Shown: positions 1 to 9,646, counted from the first letter of the stretch. The stretch is 64,000 nucleotides of DNA from Maridesulfovibrio sp. (GCF_963677005.1 NZ_OY781616.1:751501-815500), one strand, 5' to 3'. Notes: generated by a model not told the origin, from the sequence alone. Made by a program: numbers and translations.

Positions 1-104
1 CTTCCGGCGTTCTCCATAAGAATTTCGCCCCGGATGCCTATTTCATTGATTGTGACACTGTCCCAACCGGCCATTTCAAAAGGTGTTGGAAGGGGAGAGA
101 ACAT
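1..104 (-). CDS. nnr: NAD(P)H-hydrate epimerase / YjeF-type protein, N-terminal fragment
   Basis: Only the first 34 codons are inside the window; the gene runs off the left edge. The visible N-terminus (MFSPLPTPFEMAGWD, then NEIGIRGEILMENAG) resembles the start of YjeF/Nnr proteins, which repair damaged NAD(P)HX, and the E-x-x-LMENAG segment is typical of the epimerase domain. An excellent ribosome site, AAAGGAGG, lies at 111-118 on the minus strand, six bases from the ATG. It follows acpS and pdxJ on the same strand, an order I recall from Desulfovibrio genomes. Whether the C-terminal dehydratase domain is present cannot be seen. Confidence 0.8.
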   Translation of the reverse strand, partial: MFSPLPTPFEMAGWDSVTINEIGIRGEILMENAG

Positions 105-216
105 GGTGACCTCCTTTTATACGGGAATTTTCAGCTTTATTTGTGAGGCAAAGTCCTGCTTGAAAGGTTTCCGGCGGAATCGGCAGTTCCGAATCAATCT
201 TCTGGCCGGGGCGGTG

Positions 217-591
217 TTATTTTTCCAGCACCACTACTGCAACGGCGCTGTCCCGTCCGTGAGTGAGGGAGATGTGGATTCCCTTGATTCCGAGTTCCTG
301 GCTGCGTTCAAGAGCGTTACCGGAAAAGACAAGCTGCGGAGCGCCGGATTCCAGATTTGTCACTTCGATGCACTGGAAGGTGATCCCTTCGGCAAATCCG
401 GTTCCAAGAGCTTTGACCGCAGCCTCTTTGGCCGCGAACCTTGCAGCTACATACGGAACCGGATTTTTGGCCGGAAGCATTTTCAGTTCCCCGGCTGTAA
501 GGATTTTCTCCGCAAAACGTTCGCCGTATTTATCAAGTGAACTTTTTATGCGGTCCAGTTCGGTGATATCAATGCCCAGGCCGACTATCAT
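217..591 (-). CDS. acpS: Holo-[acyl-carrier-protein] synthase
   Basis: A 124-residue protein of the usual AcpS length. AcpS transfers 4'-phosphopantetheine from coenzyme A to a serine of acyl carrier protein, the activation step for fatty acid synthesis in the cytoplasm. It starts [15 protein letters not shown], with the magnesium-binding Asp at residue 8, and carries [13 protein letters not shown] with the second ligand Glu56; the C-terminal ISLTHGRD segment matches the family's SLSHDRD. An upstream in-frame start would add 18 residues that do not look like AcpS, so 591 is chosen. The start lies one base from the pdxJ stop, so the two are very probably translated from one message. Confidence 0.95.
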   Translation of the reverse strand: MIVGLGIDITELDRIKSSLDKYGERFAEKILTAGELKMLPAKNPVPYVAARFAAKEAAVKALGTGFAEGITFQCIEVTNLESGAPQLVFSGNALERSQELGIKGIHISLTHGRDSAVAVVVLEK

Positions 592-592
592 G

Positions 593-1318
593 CTAATCGG
601 CGAAGGTCCGGACCAGTTCCACCATATCGCGAACCGCACGGTCAAGCCCGACCATGATGGCTCTGGCCATTATGGAATGCCCGATTGAGTATTCGCAGAT
701 GCCGGGTACATCGGCAAAGTCAAGTATATTAAGGTAGTTCAGCCCGTGGCCGAGGTTTACCTTCAAGCCGAGATCCTGACAGCGCCTGATTCCGTCGATG
801 ATGCGGGACAGTTCCTTTTTCCGCAGGTCACGGTCGGTGGCATCGGCAAAATGTCCGGTATGTATCTCCACATATTCGGCACCGATGTTCTTTGCCGCTA
901 TGATCTGTTCCGGGTCTGCATCTATGAACAGACTGGAGCCTATTCCCTTTTCATGAAGAGGAGCCAGATATTCGGTCAGTTCCTTTTCACGACCTATGCA
1001 GTTGAGCCCGCCCTCGGTGGTCAGTTCCTGGCGCTTTTCAGGTACAAGGCATACTGTTGTCGGATCGGTTTCAAGGGCAATGCGCTGCATTTCCTCAGTG
1101 GCGGCCATCTCAAAATGAAAATCGGTCTGGATGGTCCGTCTGATGAGTTCTATGTCCCGGTCCTGTACATGGCGCCGGTCTTCCCGCAGGTGCATTATAA
1201 TCCCCGCTGCACCGGCAAGCTCGCACATGGCTGCAGCGACTACCGGGTCCGGTTCCGTTCCAAGACGGGCCTGTCTTACTGTTGCAACGTGATCCACGTT
1301 GACACATAAAAGTGGCAT
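593..1318 (-). CDS. pdxJ: Pyridoxine 5'-phosphate synthase
   Basis: A 241-residue TIM-barrel enzyme that condenses 1-deoxy-D-xylulose 5-phosphate with 3-amino-2-oxopropyl phosphate to give pyridoxine 5'-phosphate, the closing step of the DXP-dependent vitamin B6 route. Family signatures seen are [13 protein letters not shown] at the N-terminus, HLREDRRH (His43, Arg45, His50), FHFEMA (Glu70) and NLGHGLNY near the C-terminus. The start at 1318 is supported by GGAGG eight bases upstream; a longer frame exists but its extra 32 residues are not family-like. First gene of the pdxJ-acpS-nnr cluster. Confidence 0.96.
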   Translation of the reverse strand: MPLLCVNVDHVATVRQARLGTEPDPVVAAAMCELAGAAGIIMHLREDRRHVQDRDIELIRRTIQTDFHFEMAATEEMQRIALETDPTTVCLVPEKRQELTTEGGLNCIGREKELTEYLAPLHEKGIGSSLFIDADPEQIIAAKNIGAEYVEIHTGHFADATDRDLRKKELSRIIDGIRRCQDLGLKVNLGHGLNYLNILDFADVPGICEYSIGHSIMARAIMVGLDRAVRDMVELVRTFAD

Positions 1319-1533
1319 GGTTATATCCTCCGCTGAATTATTTCCTGATTGTCCGCCCTTATTGATCCTTTGTATTCCGGTTCGGCTCAAGGCTCCGGGC
1401 AGGTAAGCGGACAATATAGTTAATACTCTTGCTTGGCAACCGTCATGTCCCTGTAACCGAGGGCGGTTGACTTTGATTTTGTTATGACGTTATTCGCACG
1501 CTTAGCAGAGACAAACAGCGACTCAGATACCTG

Positions 1534-1545
1534 TCTGACGTCAGA
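1534..1545. promoter_or_regulatory. 12-bp perfect palindrome upstream of ugd
   Basis: TCTGACGTCAGA reads the same on both strands and lies 35 bases before the ugd start codon. It could be an operator for a dimeric regulator, but no regulator is known for it and a 12-mer palindrome can occur by chance. Confidence 0.3.
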
Positions 1546-1579
1546 TGATAAACGAAAATATTAATCGAGAGAACAGCTA

Positions 1580-2926
1580 ATGAACATTTGTATTGTCGGT
1601 ACCGGCTATGTAGGCCTGGTCAGTGCGGCTTGTTTTGCCGAGATGGGTAACCACGTCTGGTGCGTGGATGTTGATCCCAATGTCGTAACTACCCTTAAGC
1701 AGGGTAAAATTCATATTTTCGAACCCGGACTTGAAGATCTGGTCAAGCGCAACTACGAGGATGAAAGGCTTTTTTTCACCACCGACCTCAAGGAAGGAAT
1801 GGCGAAGGCCAAGCTTATTTTCATATGCGTCGGAACTCCCTGCGGGGCCGACGGAAGCTGTGACCTGAAGTATGTGGAAGCCGTCGCCCGTGAAGTGGGG
1901 CAGACAATCAACGAGCCGAAAATCATCGTGGACAAGTCCACTGTTCCCGTAGGCACGGCGGACAAGGTTCGCAAGATTGTCCGGGAGGAACTGGATAAGC
2001 GCGGGCTTGATATTGATTTCGATGTCGCCTCGAACCCGGAATTTCTCAAGGAAGGCGACGCCGTTAATGATTTCATGAAGCCTGACCGGGTTGTGGTGGG
2101 TACCGAGAAGTCGGACACCCGTAAGGCATTCGAAACCCTGTACGCTCCGTACGCCCGCAGCCGTGAAAAACTCATTTTCATGGGAACAAGAAGCGCGGAA
2201 ATGACCAAGTATGCTGCCAACTGCATGCTTGCCACCAAAATTTCATTCATCAATGAAATGGCCGGAATCTGCGAAAAGGTCGGAGCCAATGTCAGAGAGG
2301 TCCGCATCGGGATCGGAGCGGATCACAGAATAGGATACTATTTCATTTACCCCGGAGTAGGGTACGGCGGTTCCTGCTTTCCCAAGGATGTGAAGGCCCT
2401 GATCAACACCGCTCGTGAAGTTGGCGCGCGTCCTGAGCTTATCGAAGCTGTGGATTCAGTAAACAACCGTCAGAAGAAAATGCTCGCCAGCAAGATACTG
2501 AACTACTACGACCAGCAGGGCGGAGTACGCGGTAAAACCCTTGCGTTGTGGGGACTTGCTTTCAAAGCCAACACGGATGATATGCGTGAGTCATCAGCTC
2601 TTTCCATTATTTCCGAGCTTACTGCCGCAGGCATGAAGATCCGTGCTTTTGATCCGGTTGCTCACACAAAAGCTGCCGCTATCCTGCGTGATAATGATCT
2701 GGTGGAGATTGTTAACAACCAGTACGAAGTGCTCGAGGGAGCAAATGCTCTGGCCGTTGTCACTGACTGGAACCAGTTCCGGAATCCTGATTTCGACAGA
2801 ATAAAAGAAGCGCTTGTGGCCCCGATTATTTTTGACGGGCGCAACCTGTATGACCCTGCTCATATGGGTGACAGCGGATTTGCCTATTTCAGCGTCGGCC
2901 GCAGAGCGGTCGGAACGGAAAGATAG
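1580..2926 (+). CDS. ugd: UDP-glucose 6-dehydrogenase
   Basis: A 448-residue enzyme that oxidises UDP-glucose twice with NAD to UDP-glucuronate, a precursor for acidic surface polysaccharides. The N-terminal Rossmann motif GTGYVGLVSA is at residues 7-16, a STVPVGT segment lies near residue 120, the conserved lysine is in MTKYAANCMLATKISF and the catalytic cysteine is in GGSCFPKD (about Cys266). The C-terminal UDP-binding domain contains WGLAFKANTDDMRES. Length and domain order are normal. It stands alone, transcribed away from pdxJ and closed by a strong terminator, with no sugar-polymer genes beside it, so the end use of UDP-glucuronate cannot be told here. Confidence 0.95.
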   Translation: MNICIVGTGYVGLVSAACFAEMGNHVWCVDVDPNVVTTLKQGKIHIFEPGLEDLVKRNYEDERLFFTTDLKEGMAKAKLIFICVGTPCGADGSCDLKYVEAVAREVGQTINEPKIIVDKSTVPVGTADKVRKIVREELDKRGLDIDFDVASNPEFLKEGDAVNDFMKPDRVVVGTEKSDTRKAFETLYAPYARSREKLIFMGTRSAEMTKYAANCMLATKISFINEMAGICEKVGANVREVRIGIGADHRIGYYFIYPGVGYGGSCFPKDVKALINTAREVGARPELIEAVDSVNNRQKKMLASKILNYYDQQGGVRGKTLALWGLAFKANTDDMRESSALSIISELTAAGMKIRAFDPVAHTKAAAILRDNDLVEIVNNQYEVLEGANALAVVTDWNQFRNPDFDRIKEALVAPIIFDGRNLYDPAHMGDSGFAYFSVGRRAVGTER

Positions 2927-2934
2927 AAAACGCC

Positions 2935-2962
2935 AAAAGGCCCGCCGAGAGGCGGGCCTTTT
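2935..2962. terminator. Bidirectional rho-independent terminator
   Basis: AAAAGGCCCGCC and GGCGGGCCTTTT form a 12-bp perfect stem around a GAGA loop. The A tract on the left and T tract on the right let it serve both ugd (plus) and the small convergent gene that ends at 2969 (minus). Confidence 0.93.
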
Positions 2963-2968
2963 GAAATT

Positions 2969-3184
2969 TTACGGGTTCAGAGTCTTCATGGATGACCTGA
3001 GCTGCAGCTCCTGCAGAATAAGTCTTTCATACTCCGGGTTGTAAGGAATGGTTTCCTGATTATCCTGATCCAGCATTTTGGCTAGAAACTGTGTTTCTTC
3101 CCAAAAGTCCAGAAGTTCTTCATTTGCAAGTGATTTTATCTGATCTTCCAGAGTTATATTCTCTGCAGGGGAAAACTGAGCCAT
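2969..3184 (-). CDS. Small conserved-type hypothetical protein (71 residues)
   Basis: I do not recognise this family. The product is short, acidic and helix-prone (LEDQIKSLANEELLDFWEE, then a second helix ending in LQELQLRSS), with no membrane segment, cysteine or signal peptide, so it is probably a small cytosolic protein. An AGGAGGG site lies 11 bases before the ATG, a long but usable spacing. It converges with ugd and shares its terminator, and codon use is like that of its neighbours, which supports a real gene. Function is unknown; it could be a small regulator or adaptor, but nothing in the sequence decides. Confidence 0.75.
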   Translation of the reverse strand: MAQFSPAENITLEDQIKSLANEELLDFWEETQFLAKMLDQDNQETIPYNPEYERLILQELQLRSSMKTLNP

Positions 3185-3442
3185 GCGAGTTCATACCCTC
3201 CTGAATCTTCGCCTTTTTGTTTGATTGTGTGCTACGTCATGTACCAATAGTCATTAACGTCCTGCTAGTCAATTTTAGTGGAGACTAAATCGGGCGGATT
3301 TGTCCTATAATTTGATGATTGTCTTGCAAATAATTCAGATCAATAATAATATACAGAAAAGATTTATTTGCAGTAATAATAAACAAGTCCCGGTCACTCA
3401 TGCCGAATTGTTATAATATACGCAACCAAACGGGGGGCAGAT

Positions 3443-3922
3443 ATGGAAGAAGGTAAGAAGATAACTCTTGATGCAGAGCTTATTCAGCTGGTTACCTTCA
3501 GTATCGGAGACGAGGAGTTCGGAGTTGATATCCTGAAGGTTCAGGAAATCATCAGGACCATGGAAATTACCAAGGTCCCGCGTGCTCCCGCCTTTGTGGA
3601 AGGGGTGATAAACCTGCGCGGAAAGGTTATTCCGATTATTGATCTTCGCAGCAAGTTCGGCCTTATCATCAGGGAACACGACCAGAATACCCGTATCATA
3701 GTTGTTGAAATAAACGATATGATTGTCGGGTTCGTTGTCGATTCCGTTTCCGAGGTTCTTAGAATTCCCGCCTCCACGGTGGAGCCGCCGCCGCCGGTTG
3801 TTTCCGGTCTTGACTCCGAATATATAAGCGGGGTCGGCAAGCTTTCGGACAGGCTGCTTATTCTGCTTGATCTCAACCGGCTTCTGTCCAACGATGAACA
3901 GGAGCAGCTTGCGCAGGTATAA
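3443..3922 (+). CDS. cheW: Chemotaxis coupling protein CheW
   Basis: A 159-residue CheW-like SH3-fold protein that links chemoreceptors to the CheA kinase on the inner face of the membrane. Family features: LVTFSIGDEEFGVDILKVQEI near the N-terminus, VPRAPAFVEGVINLRGKVIPIIDLR in the middle (residues about 47-70), and RLLILLDLNRLL at the end. A purine-rich ribosome site (GGGGGGCAG) precedes the ATG. No cheA, cheY or receptor gene lies nearby, so it is an orphan copy working with partners encoded elsewhere. A hairpin terminator follows at 4045. Confidence 0.95.
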   Translation: MEEGKKITLDAELIQLVTFSIGDEEFGVDILKVQEIIRTMEITKVPRAPAFVEGVINLRGKVIPIIDLRSKFGLIIREHDQNTRIIVVEINDMIVGFVVDSVSEVLRIPASTVEPPPPVVSGLDSEYISGVGKLSDRLLILLDLNRLLSNDEQEQLAQV

Positions 3923-4044
3923 CCGGCAGTCTGTGTTTTTCTCTTGGAAATGTTTTCGCAGGCGGTTTACTGCTGCATGGGAAATGTTAAAAAATACGGG
4001 CCGCGGTTTAATTTGCTGGACATAACTGCGATTACTCTGCAAAA

Positions 4045-4085
4045 AAAGTCGTCCGCTGTCTGAGACAGCCGGGCGACTTTACTTT
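4045..4085 (+). terminator. Rho-independent terminator between cheW and mfd
   Basis: AAAGTCG/CGACTTT plus an inner CTGTCT...AGACAG stem form a long hairpin followed by a T-rich run (ACTTTTTACC). It separates cheW from the mfd run starting at 4107. Confidence 0.85.
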
Positions 4086-4106
4086 TTACCATCCTCTGGA
4101 GCCAAA

Positions 4107-7100
4107 TTGTCTTTACCCTCCGAACTTTCCGTTTTTGCCAACGGGAAAGGAACGAATATACGTGTTTTTAAGAGCGGTCCTGGGTCCCAGGCTTTTGCCG
4201 CGCATTCCCTGCATTCGCGCGGGCAGGCTACGGTTGTTGTAGCGCCGGGAGCCCGCGAATATTCCGAACTCAAGGCCCTGCTGACTCTCTTTGGCAGCAG
4301 CGGGGCAAGATCCAAGGGCAGCATTGTCCCTTCGTGGGATCAGGAGTGGCTTTTTCTGCCTCCGTACACCTGCAAATCTCCAGCTGCTTCGGAGTGGGCT
4401 GAACGCTGGGCCGCCCTGCACGGTCTTTCCCTTGGCGGTAAGCGTTCCGTGCTGCTCACCGCTGACAACCTGCTTATGAAGTGGCCGTCACCGGCCGTTC
4501 TGGACAACAACTACATAGTGCTTTCCAAGGGCGAGGAGATGGACCCGGAACTGCTCATAGAGCAGGCTGTCACCTGGGGATATTCCAGAACCAAACTGGT
4601 TTCCGGTTACGGTGAAATGTCCATGCGCGGGGATATCCTCGATATCTATGCTCCCGGTTACGAATTGCCGGTACGGCTGGAATTTTTCGGTGATATCCTT
4701 GAAGAAATAAGGCTTTTCGATCCGGCCACGCAGCGTTCCAAAGCTGATCTGGACGAAATAACCCTGTTGCCGGTGGCTCCGGCAATGCTCAGCGGATCTT
4801 ACATTGACGATGCTGTAGGGCACTGGGACCAGCTTAAGCGGACCGGGGAAATTTCTTCCGAAGGATATACTCTTTTGCAGGAGAAGGCTGAAAATGCTGA
4901 CGGCATGATCTGGCCCGGTCTTTTTTATCCTGATTCCTCGGACCTTAAATCGTTTTTACCCGGAAATGCCGTTTACGTGCTCTCTTCAGCTTCCAACCTG
5001 CGTTCCAAGCTTCAGGATCAGGAATACGCATGGAAGACGTATCTTCTGGATAAATCAGCCCATTCCGGGTGCAAGTGGCCGGTCCATGCAGTCTGCTGGA
5101 ATGAGGAGCGGGCCCGCACTTCATGGCGGGACGAACGCCAGATTGTTTTCGAGGACCTTATCATCGGGCGGGAAAAGGACGGTGTTGATCTGCCGGAGAA
5201 ATCGATCACCGCTTTCAGCGATATTTTCTGGAAGCCCGAACAGATGAAACGGCCCTGGGCCGCATTTGTAACAGCGCTCAAAGAATGGCGTTCCGAACGA
5301 TTCCAGACGGTGCTCAGTTTTCGAACCGAACGGTCCCGCAGAAAATTTCTTTCTCTCATTGAGCCGGAACAACTAGGTATCAGCGTTGAATATTCTCCGC
5401 TTAACAAGGGGATATACGCGCTTGTTTCGCCGCTTAGAAACGGTATGGAACTGGAGTGGAACCAGACCCTGATCCTCGGAGAAGAGGTCATCCAGCCGGA
5501 ATCGTCCAGAGCAGCGCGCGGCGGAGATAAGGCTTTCGAGGGCATGACCAGCTACGAAGACCTGCTCCCGGATGATCTGCTGGTACACAGGGATTACGGT
5601 CTGTCCCGTTTCGGCGGTCTGCATCACATGAATGTGGGCGATGTTTCCAACGACTACCTGCTGTTGTTCTTTGATGCCGATGACAAGCTTTACGTGCCGG
5701 TTGACCGACTGAATCTTATCCAGAAGTTCAAGGGGCCAGAGGGGGCTTGTCCGGTTCTCGACAAACTCGGTGGTTCGCGTTGGTCAAAGACCCGCGAGAA
5801 GGCGCGCAAGGCGATTGAAAAAATTGCCGGTGAACTCGTGGAGATGTATGCCTACCGCAAGATCGCCAAAGGCTACGCCTACGGCCCTCTGACCGATATG
5901 TACTGGGAGTTTGAATCCACTTTCGGATTTGAGGAAACCCCGGATCAGGAGCGTGCCATTCAGGATGTTTTTCGGGATATGGAAAGTCCGGAACCCATGG
6001 ACCGGCTGGTCTGTGGTGATGTGGGCTTCGGCAAGACGGAAGTGGCCCTTCGCGCGGCATTCCGTGCTGTGCTGGACGGAAAACAGGTTGTCCTGCTTTG
6101 TCCCACAACTGTTCTTGCCGAGCAGCATTACCAGACTTTCGTGCAGCGCATGGAAGGGTTCGCCGTTACCGTAGGCATGCTCAGCCGCTTTGTGCCCCGG
6201 CCCAGACAGAAAAGGGTGCTTGAAGATCTGGCTTCCGGCAAACTGGATATCCTTATCGGAACCCACAGGATTCTGTCCAAGGATGTGGAGGCTCCGAACC
6301 TCGGCCTGCTGATCCTTGACGAAGAGCAGCGTTTCGGCGTCCGGCACAAGGAGCGCATCAAGGAAATGCGCAAAAACATTGATGCCCTGACTCTGACCGC
6401 GACACCCATTCCACGTACTCTGCAACTCTCTCTTTCCGGGGTGCGCAGCCTGAGCACAATCGAAACTCCGCCGGTTGACCGCAAGCCGGTTGAAACTGCG
6501 CTTATCGAGCGGGACGAAGCCATGCTTGCCTCGGTTGTCAAACGGGAGCTTGAGCGCGGCGGGCAGATTTTCTGGGTTCACAACCGGGTGCAGGGGCTTG
6601 AGCGTGTTGTCGAATTCGTCAAGAAACTTGCCCCTGAAGCCAGCATCGGCATGGCCCACGGGCAGATGACCGAAAAGAATCTGGAAGAAACCATACACAA
6701 GTTCTGGCACAAGGAGCTTGATATCCTTGTTGCTACCGCCATAATCGAATCCGGTCTGGATTTCCCCAACGCGAACACCCTGATTGTTGATCAGGCCCAG
6801 ATGTTCGGCTTAGGCCAGCTCTATCAGCTGCGCGGAAGGGTGGGGCGCAGCACCAGACAGGCGTATGCCTATTTCGTGGTATCGTCCCTTGATTCATTGT
6901 CCGAAAAGGCCAAGCGCCGTATGCAGATCATTCTGCAGCTGGATTATCTGGGTGCCGGATTCAAGGTTGCCATGGAAGACCTGCGGCTGCGTGGCGCAGG
7001 AAATATACTGGGAGAGGTCCAGTCCGGGCAGATGGCCAAGGTCGGGCTTGATCTGTTTCTGGAAATGCTGGATGAGGAAGTACGCCGTCTCAAAGGAGAT

Positions 7101-7556
7101 GAGTCTGCTCCTTCCGCAGAACCGGAGCTCAATTTCGTCTTTCGAGCGCATCTGCCGGAAGAATTCGTGCCTGACGGCAGGGAAAGGCTGCGTTACTACC
7201 GGGCTCTTTCCTCTGCTGCAACCGAAGCAAGGATTGAGGAGCTCGCCGCCGAGATCAAGGACCGTTTCGGTCATTTTCCTGAAGCGGTGGAGAATTTCAT
7301 TTCCGTGCTTTATCTGAAGCGCACGCTGGCCAGACTTGGCGTTATCCGTGCCGATCTGTTTCCATCCAGGGCGGTTTTGCTCTGGGATGAAAAGAATAAC
7401 CCTGTTGATCCTGCGAGATTGATCGGGTGGGTCGGGGAGCAGGACGGGAAGGCCCGCCTCAAGCCTCCTGCCGGTCTTGAAATTCGTTTTGACGGAGAGT
7501 CCGGGATTTCAAAGGGACTTGATAATGTATGCAAAAAACTTGAACCGTTACTTTAA
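4107..7556 (+). CDS. mfd: Transcription-repair coupling factor
   Basis: A 1149-residue SF2 translocase that removes RNA polymerase stalled at DNA lesions and recruits UvrA, coupling nucleotide excision repair to transcription. The N-terminal half has the UvrB-like region; the RNA polymerase interaction domain lies around LLVHRDYGLSRFGGL (near residue 495). Walker A is GDVGFGKTEVALRA (about residue 637), the DEAD-type box is LDEEQRFGV, motif III is LTATPIPRTLQLS, and motif VI is QLYQLRGRVGRS. The C-terminal TRCF domain is present, so it is full length. The start is TTG with GGAG five bases upstream. It heads a plus-strand run reaching at least to recO. Confidence 0.97.
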   Translation: MSLPSELSVFANGKGTNIRVFKSGPGSQAFAAHSLHSRGQATVVVAPGAREYSELKALLTLFGSSGARSKGSIVPSWDQEWLFLPPYTCKSPAASEWAERWAALHGLSLGGKRSVLLTADNLLMKWPSPAVLDNNYIVLSKGEEMDPELLIEQAVTWGYSRTKLVSGYGEMSMRGDILDIYAPGYELPVRLEFFGDILEEIRLFDPATQRSKADLDEITLLPVAPAMLSGSYIDDAVGHWDQLKRTGEISSEGYTLLQEKAENADGMIWPGLFYPDSSDLKSFLPGNAVYVLSSASNLRSKLQDQEYAWKTYLLDKSAHSGCKWPVHAVCWNEERARTSWRDERQIVFEDLIIGREKDGVDLPEKSITAFSDIFWKPEQMKRPWAAFVTALKEWRSERFQTVLSFRTERSRRKFLSLIEPEQLGISVEYSPLNKGIYALVSPLRNGMELEWNQTLILGEEVIQPESSRAARGGDKAFEGMTSYEDLLPDDLLVHRDYGLSRFGGLHHMNVGDVSNDYLLLFFDADDKLYVPVDRLNLIQKFKGPEGACPVLDKLGGSRWSKTREKARKAIEKIAGELVEMYAYRKIAKGYAYGPLTDMYWEFESTFGFEETPDQERAIQDVFRDMESPEPMDRLVCGDVGFGKTEVALRAAFRAVLDGKQVVLLCPTTVLAEQHYQTFVQRMEGFAVTVGMLSRFVPRPRQKRVLEDLASGKLDILIGTHRILSKDVEAPNLGLLILDEEQRFGVRHKERIKEMRKNIDALTLTATPIPRTLQLSLSGVRSLSTIETPPVDRKPVETALIERDEAMLASVVKRELERGGQIFWVHNRVQGLERVVEFVKKLAPEASIGMAHGQMTEKNLEETIHKFWHKELDILVATAIIESGLDFPNANTLIVDQAQMFGLGQLYQLRGRVGRSTRQAYAYFVVSSLDSLSEKAKRRMQIILQLDYLGAGFKVAMEDLRLRGAGNILGEVQSGQMAKVGLDLFLEMLDEEVRRLKGDESAPSAEPELNFVFRAHLPEEFVPDGRERLRYYRALSSAATEARIEELAAEIKDRFGHFPEAVENFISVLYLKRTLARLGVIRADLFPSRAVLLWDEKNNPVDPARLIGWVGEQDGKARLKPPAGLEIRFDGESGISKGLDNVCKKLEPLL

Positions 7557-7586
7557 GTTCAGCGGAAAGCAAATGCAGGTTCGTGT

Positions 7587-8549
7587 ATGAAAAAACTGTT
7601 CTTACTCGTTTTGCTGGTTACGGCTGCCATGCTGGCCGGATGCCAGAACAAGAATGAAGACCCCGGTGTTGTCGCCAGGGTAAACGGCAGGCCGGTTTAT
7701 CTTTCGCAACTGGATTACAAGTATGACCTGAAACATGACGGAAGCGAGGGATACGTACCGTCCGTGAGCCAGGTCAGGAGCGAATACGGGCAGATGCTCG
7801 GTGATCTTATTGTTCAGGAACTGGTTTCACAGGAGCTGGAAAAACGCGGAATGCCTGTTTCTCAGGCGGAATTGAAAGCGGCCGAAGATGAGGTCCGCTC
7901 CGACTATCCCGATGATTCATTCGAACAGATACTCATTGAGGAGTATATAGATATAAATGCCTGGCGTTCTCAGTTGAAGTACCAGCTCGCCATGGAAAAG
8001 TTTTATAGGGAGATTCTTCGACCTGAAATCAAGATAGATTACAAGGAAGCGGAGGATTACTACCGCACGCACATTTCCGAATTCTACCAGCCTGCCGGGT
8101 GTCGGTTTGTAATGGTCAAGGGCTTGTCCGGCGATCTGGTGTTAAAGGGGTCCGAATTATACCGTCAAGGTGTGAGTCCAGCTGAAATAAGCGAAAAACT
8201 TCGTCAGGTTTCTGTGCGTGAGGTCTGGATTCGGGACGGGCAGATTCCTTCGGCATGGAAAAATTTTGTGGATAAACTTGAGCCCGGCGAAGCCAGTCAG
8301 ATAATCAGTCAGGGAAATGAAGTCCTGTGCCTGATACTCAAGGAAAAGAAGCCTGCAACCCTGTTGACCCCTCTGCAGGCCTACCCGAAGGTTGAAAAGG
8401 TCCTGCTGGAGAAAAAACTCAAGAGCAGGTTTGAAAAGTGGCTCGATAGCGAGCTTGCTGCGGCCCGGATAGAGATAAGCAAGGATTTGCTGCCGGAGGC
8501 CGATAAAAAGCATGGTGAGTCATCCGATGCTTCAGACGCAAAACAGTAA
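7587..8549 (+). CDS. SurA-like peptidyl-prolyl isomerase lipoprotein
   Basis: A 320-residue exported protein with a lipoprotein signal (MKKLFLLVLLVTAAMLAGC; lipidated Cys19), then a SurA_N-type chaperone domain (VARVNGRPVYLSQLDY onward) and a C-terminal parvulin-like segment (KNFVDKLEPGEASQI). Such proteins help outer-membrane proteins fold in the periplasm. The rotamase part is degenerate beside typical PpiC, so chaperone activity is more certain than isomerase activity. It sits 30 bases after mfd and is followed by a second family member, surA, suggesting two tandem envelope chaperones with different roles. Confidence 0.85.
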   Translation: MKKLFLLVLLVTAAMLAGCQNKNEDPGVVARVNGRPVYLSQLDYKYDLKHDGSEGYVPSVSQVRSEYGQMLGDLIVQELVSQELEKRGMPVSQAELKAAEDEVRSDYPDDSFEQILIEEYIDINAWRSQLKYQLAMEKFYREILRPEIKIDYKEAEDYYRTHISEFYQPAGCRFVMVKGLSGDLVLKGSELYRQGVSPAEISEKLRQVSVREVWIRDGQIPSAWKNFVDKLEPGEASQIISQGNEVLCLILKEKKPATLLTPLQAYPKVEKVLLEKKLKSRFEKWLDSELAAARIEISKDLLPEADKKHGESSDASDAKQ

Positions 8550-8704
8550 TTTACTGTAGTGCGGACCGCGTTCTTGCATAGTTGGTTGAAAGAGTTTAGT
8601 TAGGCAGAGTAATTATTGCGGCTTCAGGTCTTTGGTGACGCCCGCAATCTTTAAATCCGGTCAGATTCTGTGGTCCGAAAGGACGTTTTTACGGGAGATT
8701 TCAA

Positions 8705-9646
8705 TTGAAGCACGTTGTCGTAGCTGTGTTTATTGCTTTTATATGTCTTTATGTCCAGTCCGCAGTTGCAGACGAAATTACTGTGGATGGAATAGTTGCC
8801 GATGTTAACGGTGACGTAATTACAATGTTTGATCTCAATTTCAAGATGGCTCCCATAATGAAGCAGTTCAAAGGCAGGGAGCTTACGGCAGTAGAGGAAG
8901 AGCAGCTTAAGAAGATCCGGTCTCAGATACTGGATCGCATGATTAATGAAATTATTATCGATCAGGAAGCCAGCAGGCTGAAGATTGAAGTTTCGCCGCA
9001 GGATGTTGATAATGAAATCAAAAGCATAAAGGAAAACAGCAACCTTACGGACGAAGAGTTTGAACAGCGTCTCGCCCTGCAGAAGACCACTTTGGCGGAA
9101 TTCAAGGAAAAACTGAGAAAGGATATTCGCCAGCACCGTCTTCTGGCTTACAAAGTCAAAAGCAAGGTTGTGGTTACTGATGATGAAATCAGAGCAGCAT
9201 GGAACAGTACGCGCACAAGTGACGTTCCGCAGACCAAAAATGTTCATCTGAAACTGATCCTTTTTCCGGAAAACGTTTCTGCAGCTAAGATAAGGGAAGA
9301 AATTCTTTCCGGCGGTATAACTTTTGAGCAGGCCGCCGATAAATACACAACCGGTCCCGGTGCAGGCAGCGGAGGAGACCTCGGTGTGCTTAACTGGGAC
9401 GACCTTGCCCAGACATGGCATGATGCTCTTGAGGGACTGAAGCCCGGTGAAATAAGTCAGCCTTTTGATGTTCAGTCATTCAAGGCCCTGCTCAAGCTCG
9501 ATTCTTATGCCGCGGCTGTGCAGGAAGGTTCTTTTGAAGATGAAAAAGATGAAATTTATGAGCGCTTATATCGGCAGAAGCAGGATGACGTCTTTGCCGA
9601 GTACATAAAAAAACTCAGGGAAAAAGCTGTTATCGATTTTAAGTAA
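8705..9646 (+). CDS. surA: Periplasmic peptidyl-prolyl cis-trans isomerase SurA
   Basis: A 313-residue periplasmic chaperone with a cleavable signal peptide (hydrophobic stretch VVAVFIAFICLYVQS, likely cut after AVA-DE), a SurA_N domain (GIVADVNGDVITMFDLN, residues about 29-45) and one parvulin domain with KYTTGPGAGSGGDLGVLNWDD and LKPGEISQPF. It escorts unfolded outer-membrane proteins. The start is TTG, supported by GGGAG and the good signal peptide. Escherichia coli SurA has two parvulin domains; this shorter single-domain form is usual in this group. The 155 bases before it hold no gene but could carry a promoter. Confidence 0.9.
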   Translation: MKHVVVAVFIAFICLYVQSAVADEITVDGIVADVNGDVITMFDLNFKMAPIMKQFKGRELTAVEEEQLKKIRSQILDRMINEIIIDQEASRLKIEVSPQDVDNEIKSIKENSNLTDEEFEQRLALQKTTLAEFKEKLRKDIRQHRLLAYKVKSKVVVTDDEIRAAWNSTRTSDVPQTKNVHLKLILFPENVSAAKIREEILSGGITFEQAADKYTTGPGAGSGGDLGVLNWDDLAQTWHDALEGLKPGEISQPFDVQSFKALLKLDSYAAAVQEGSFEDEKDEIYERLYRQKQDDVFAEYIKKLREKAVIDFK

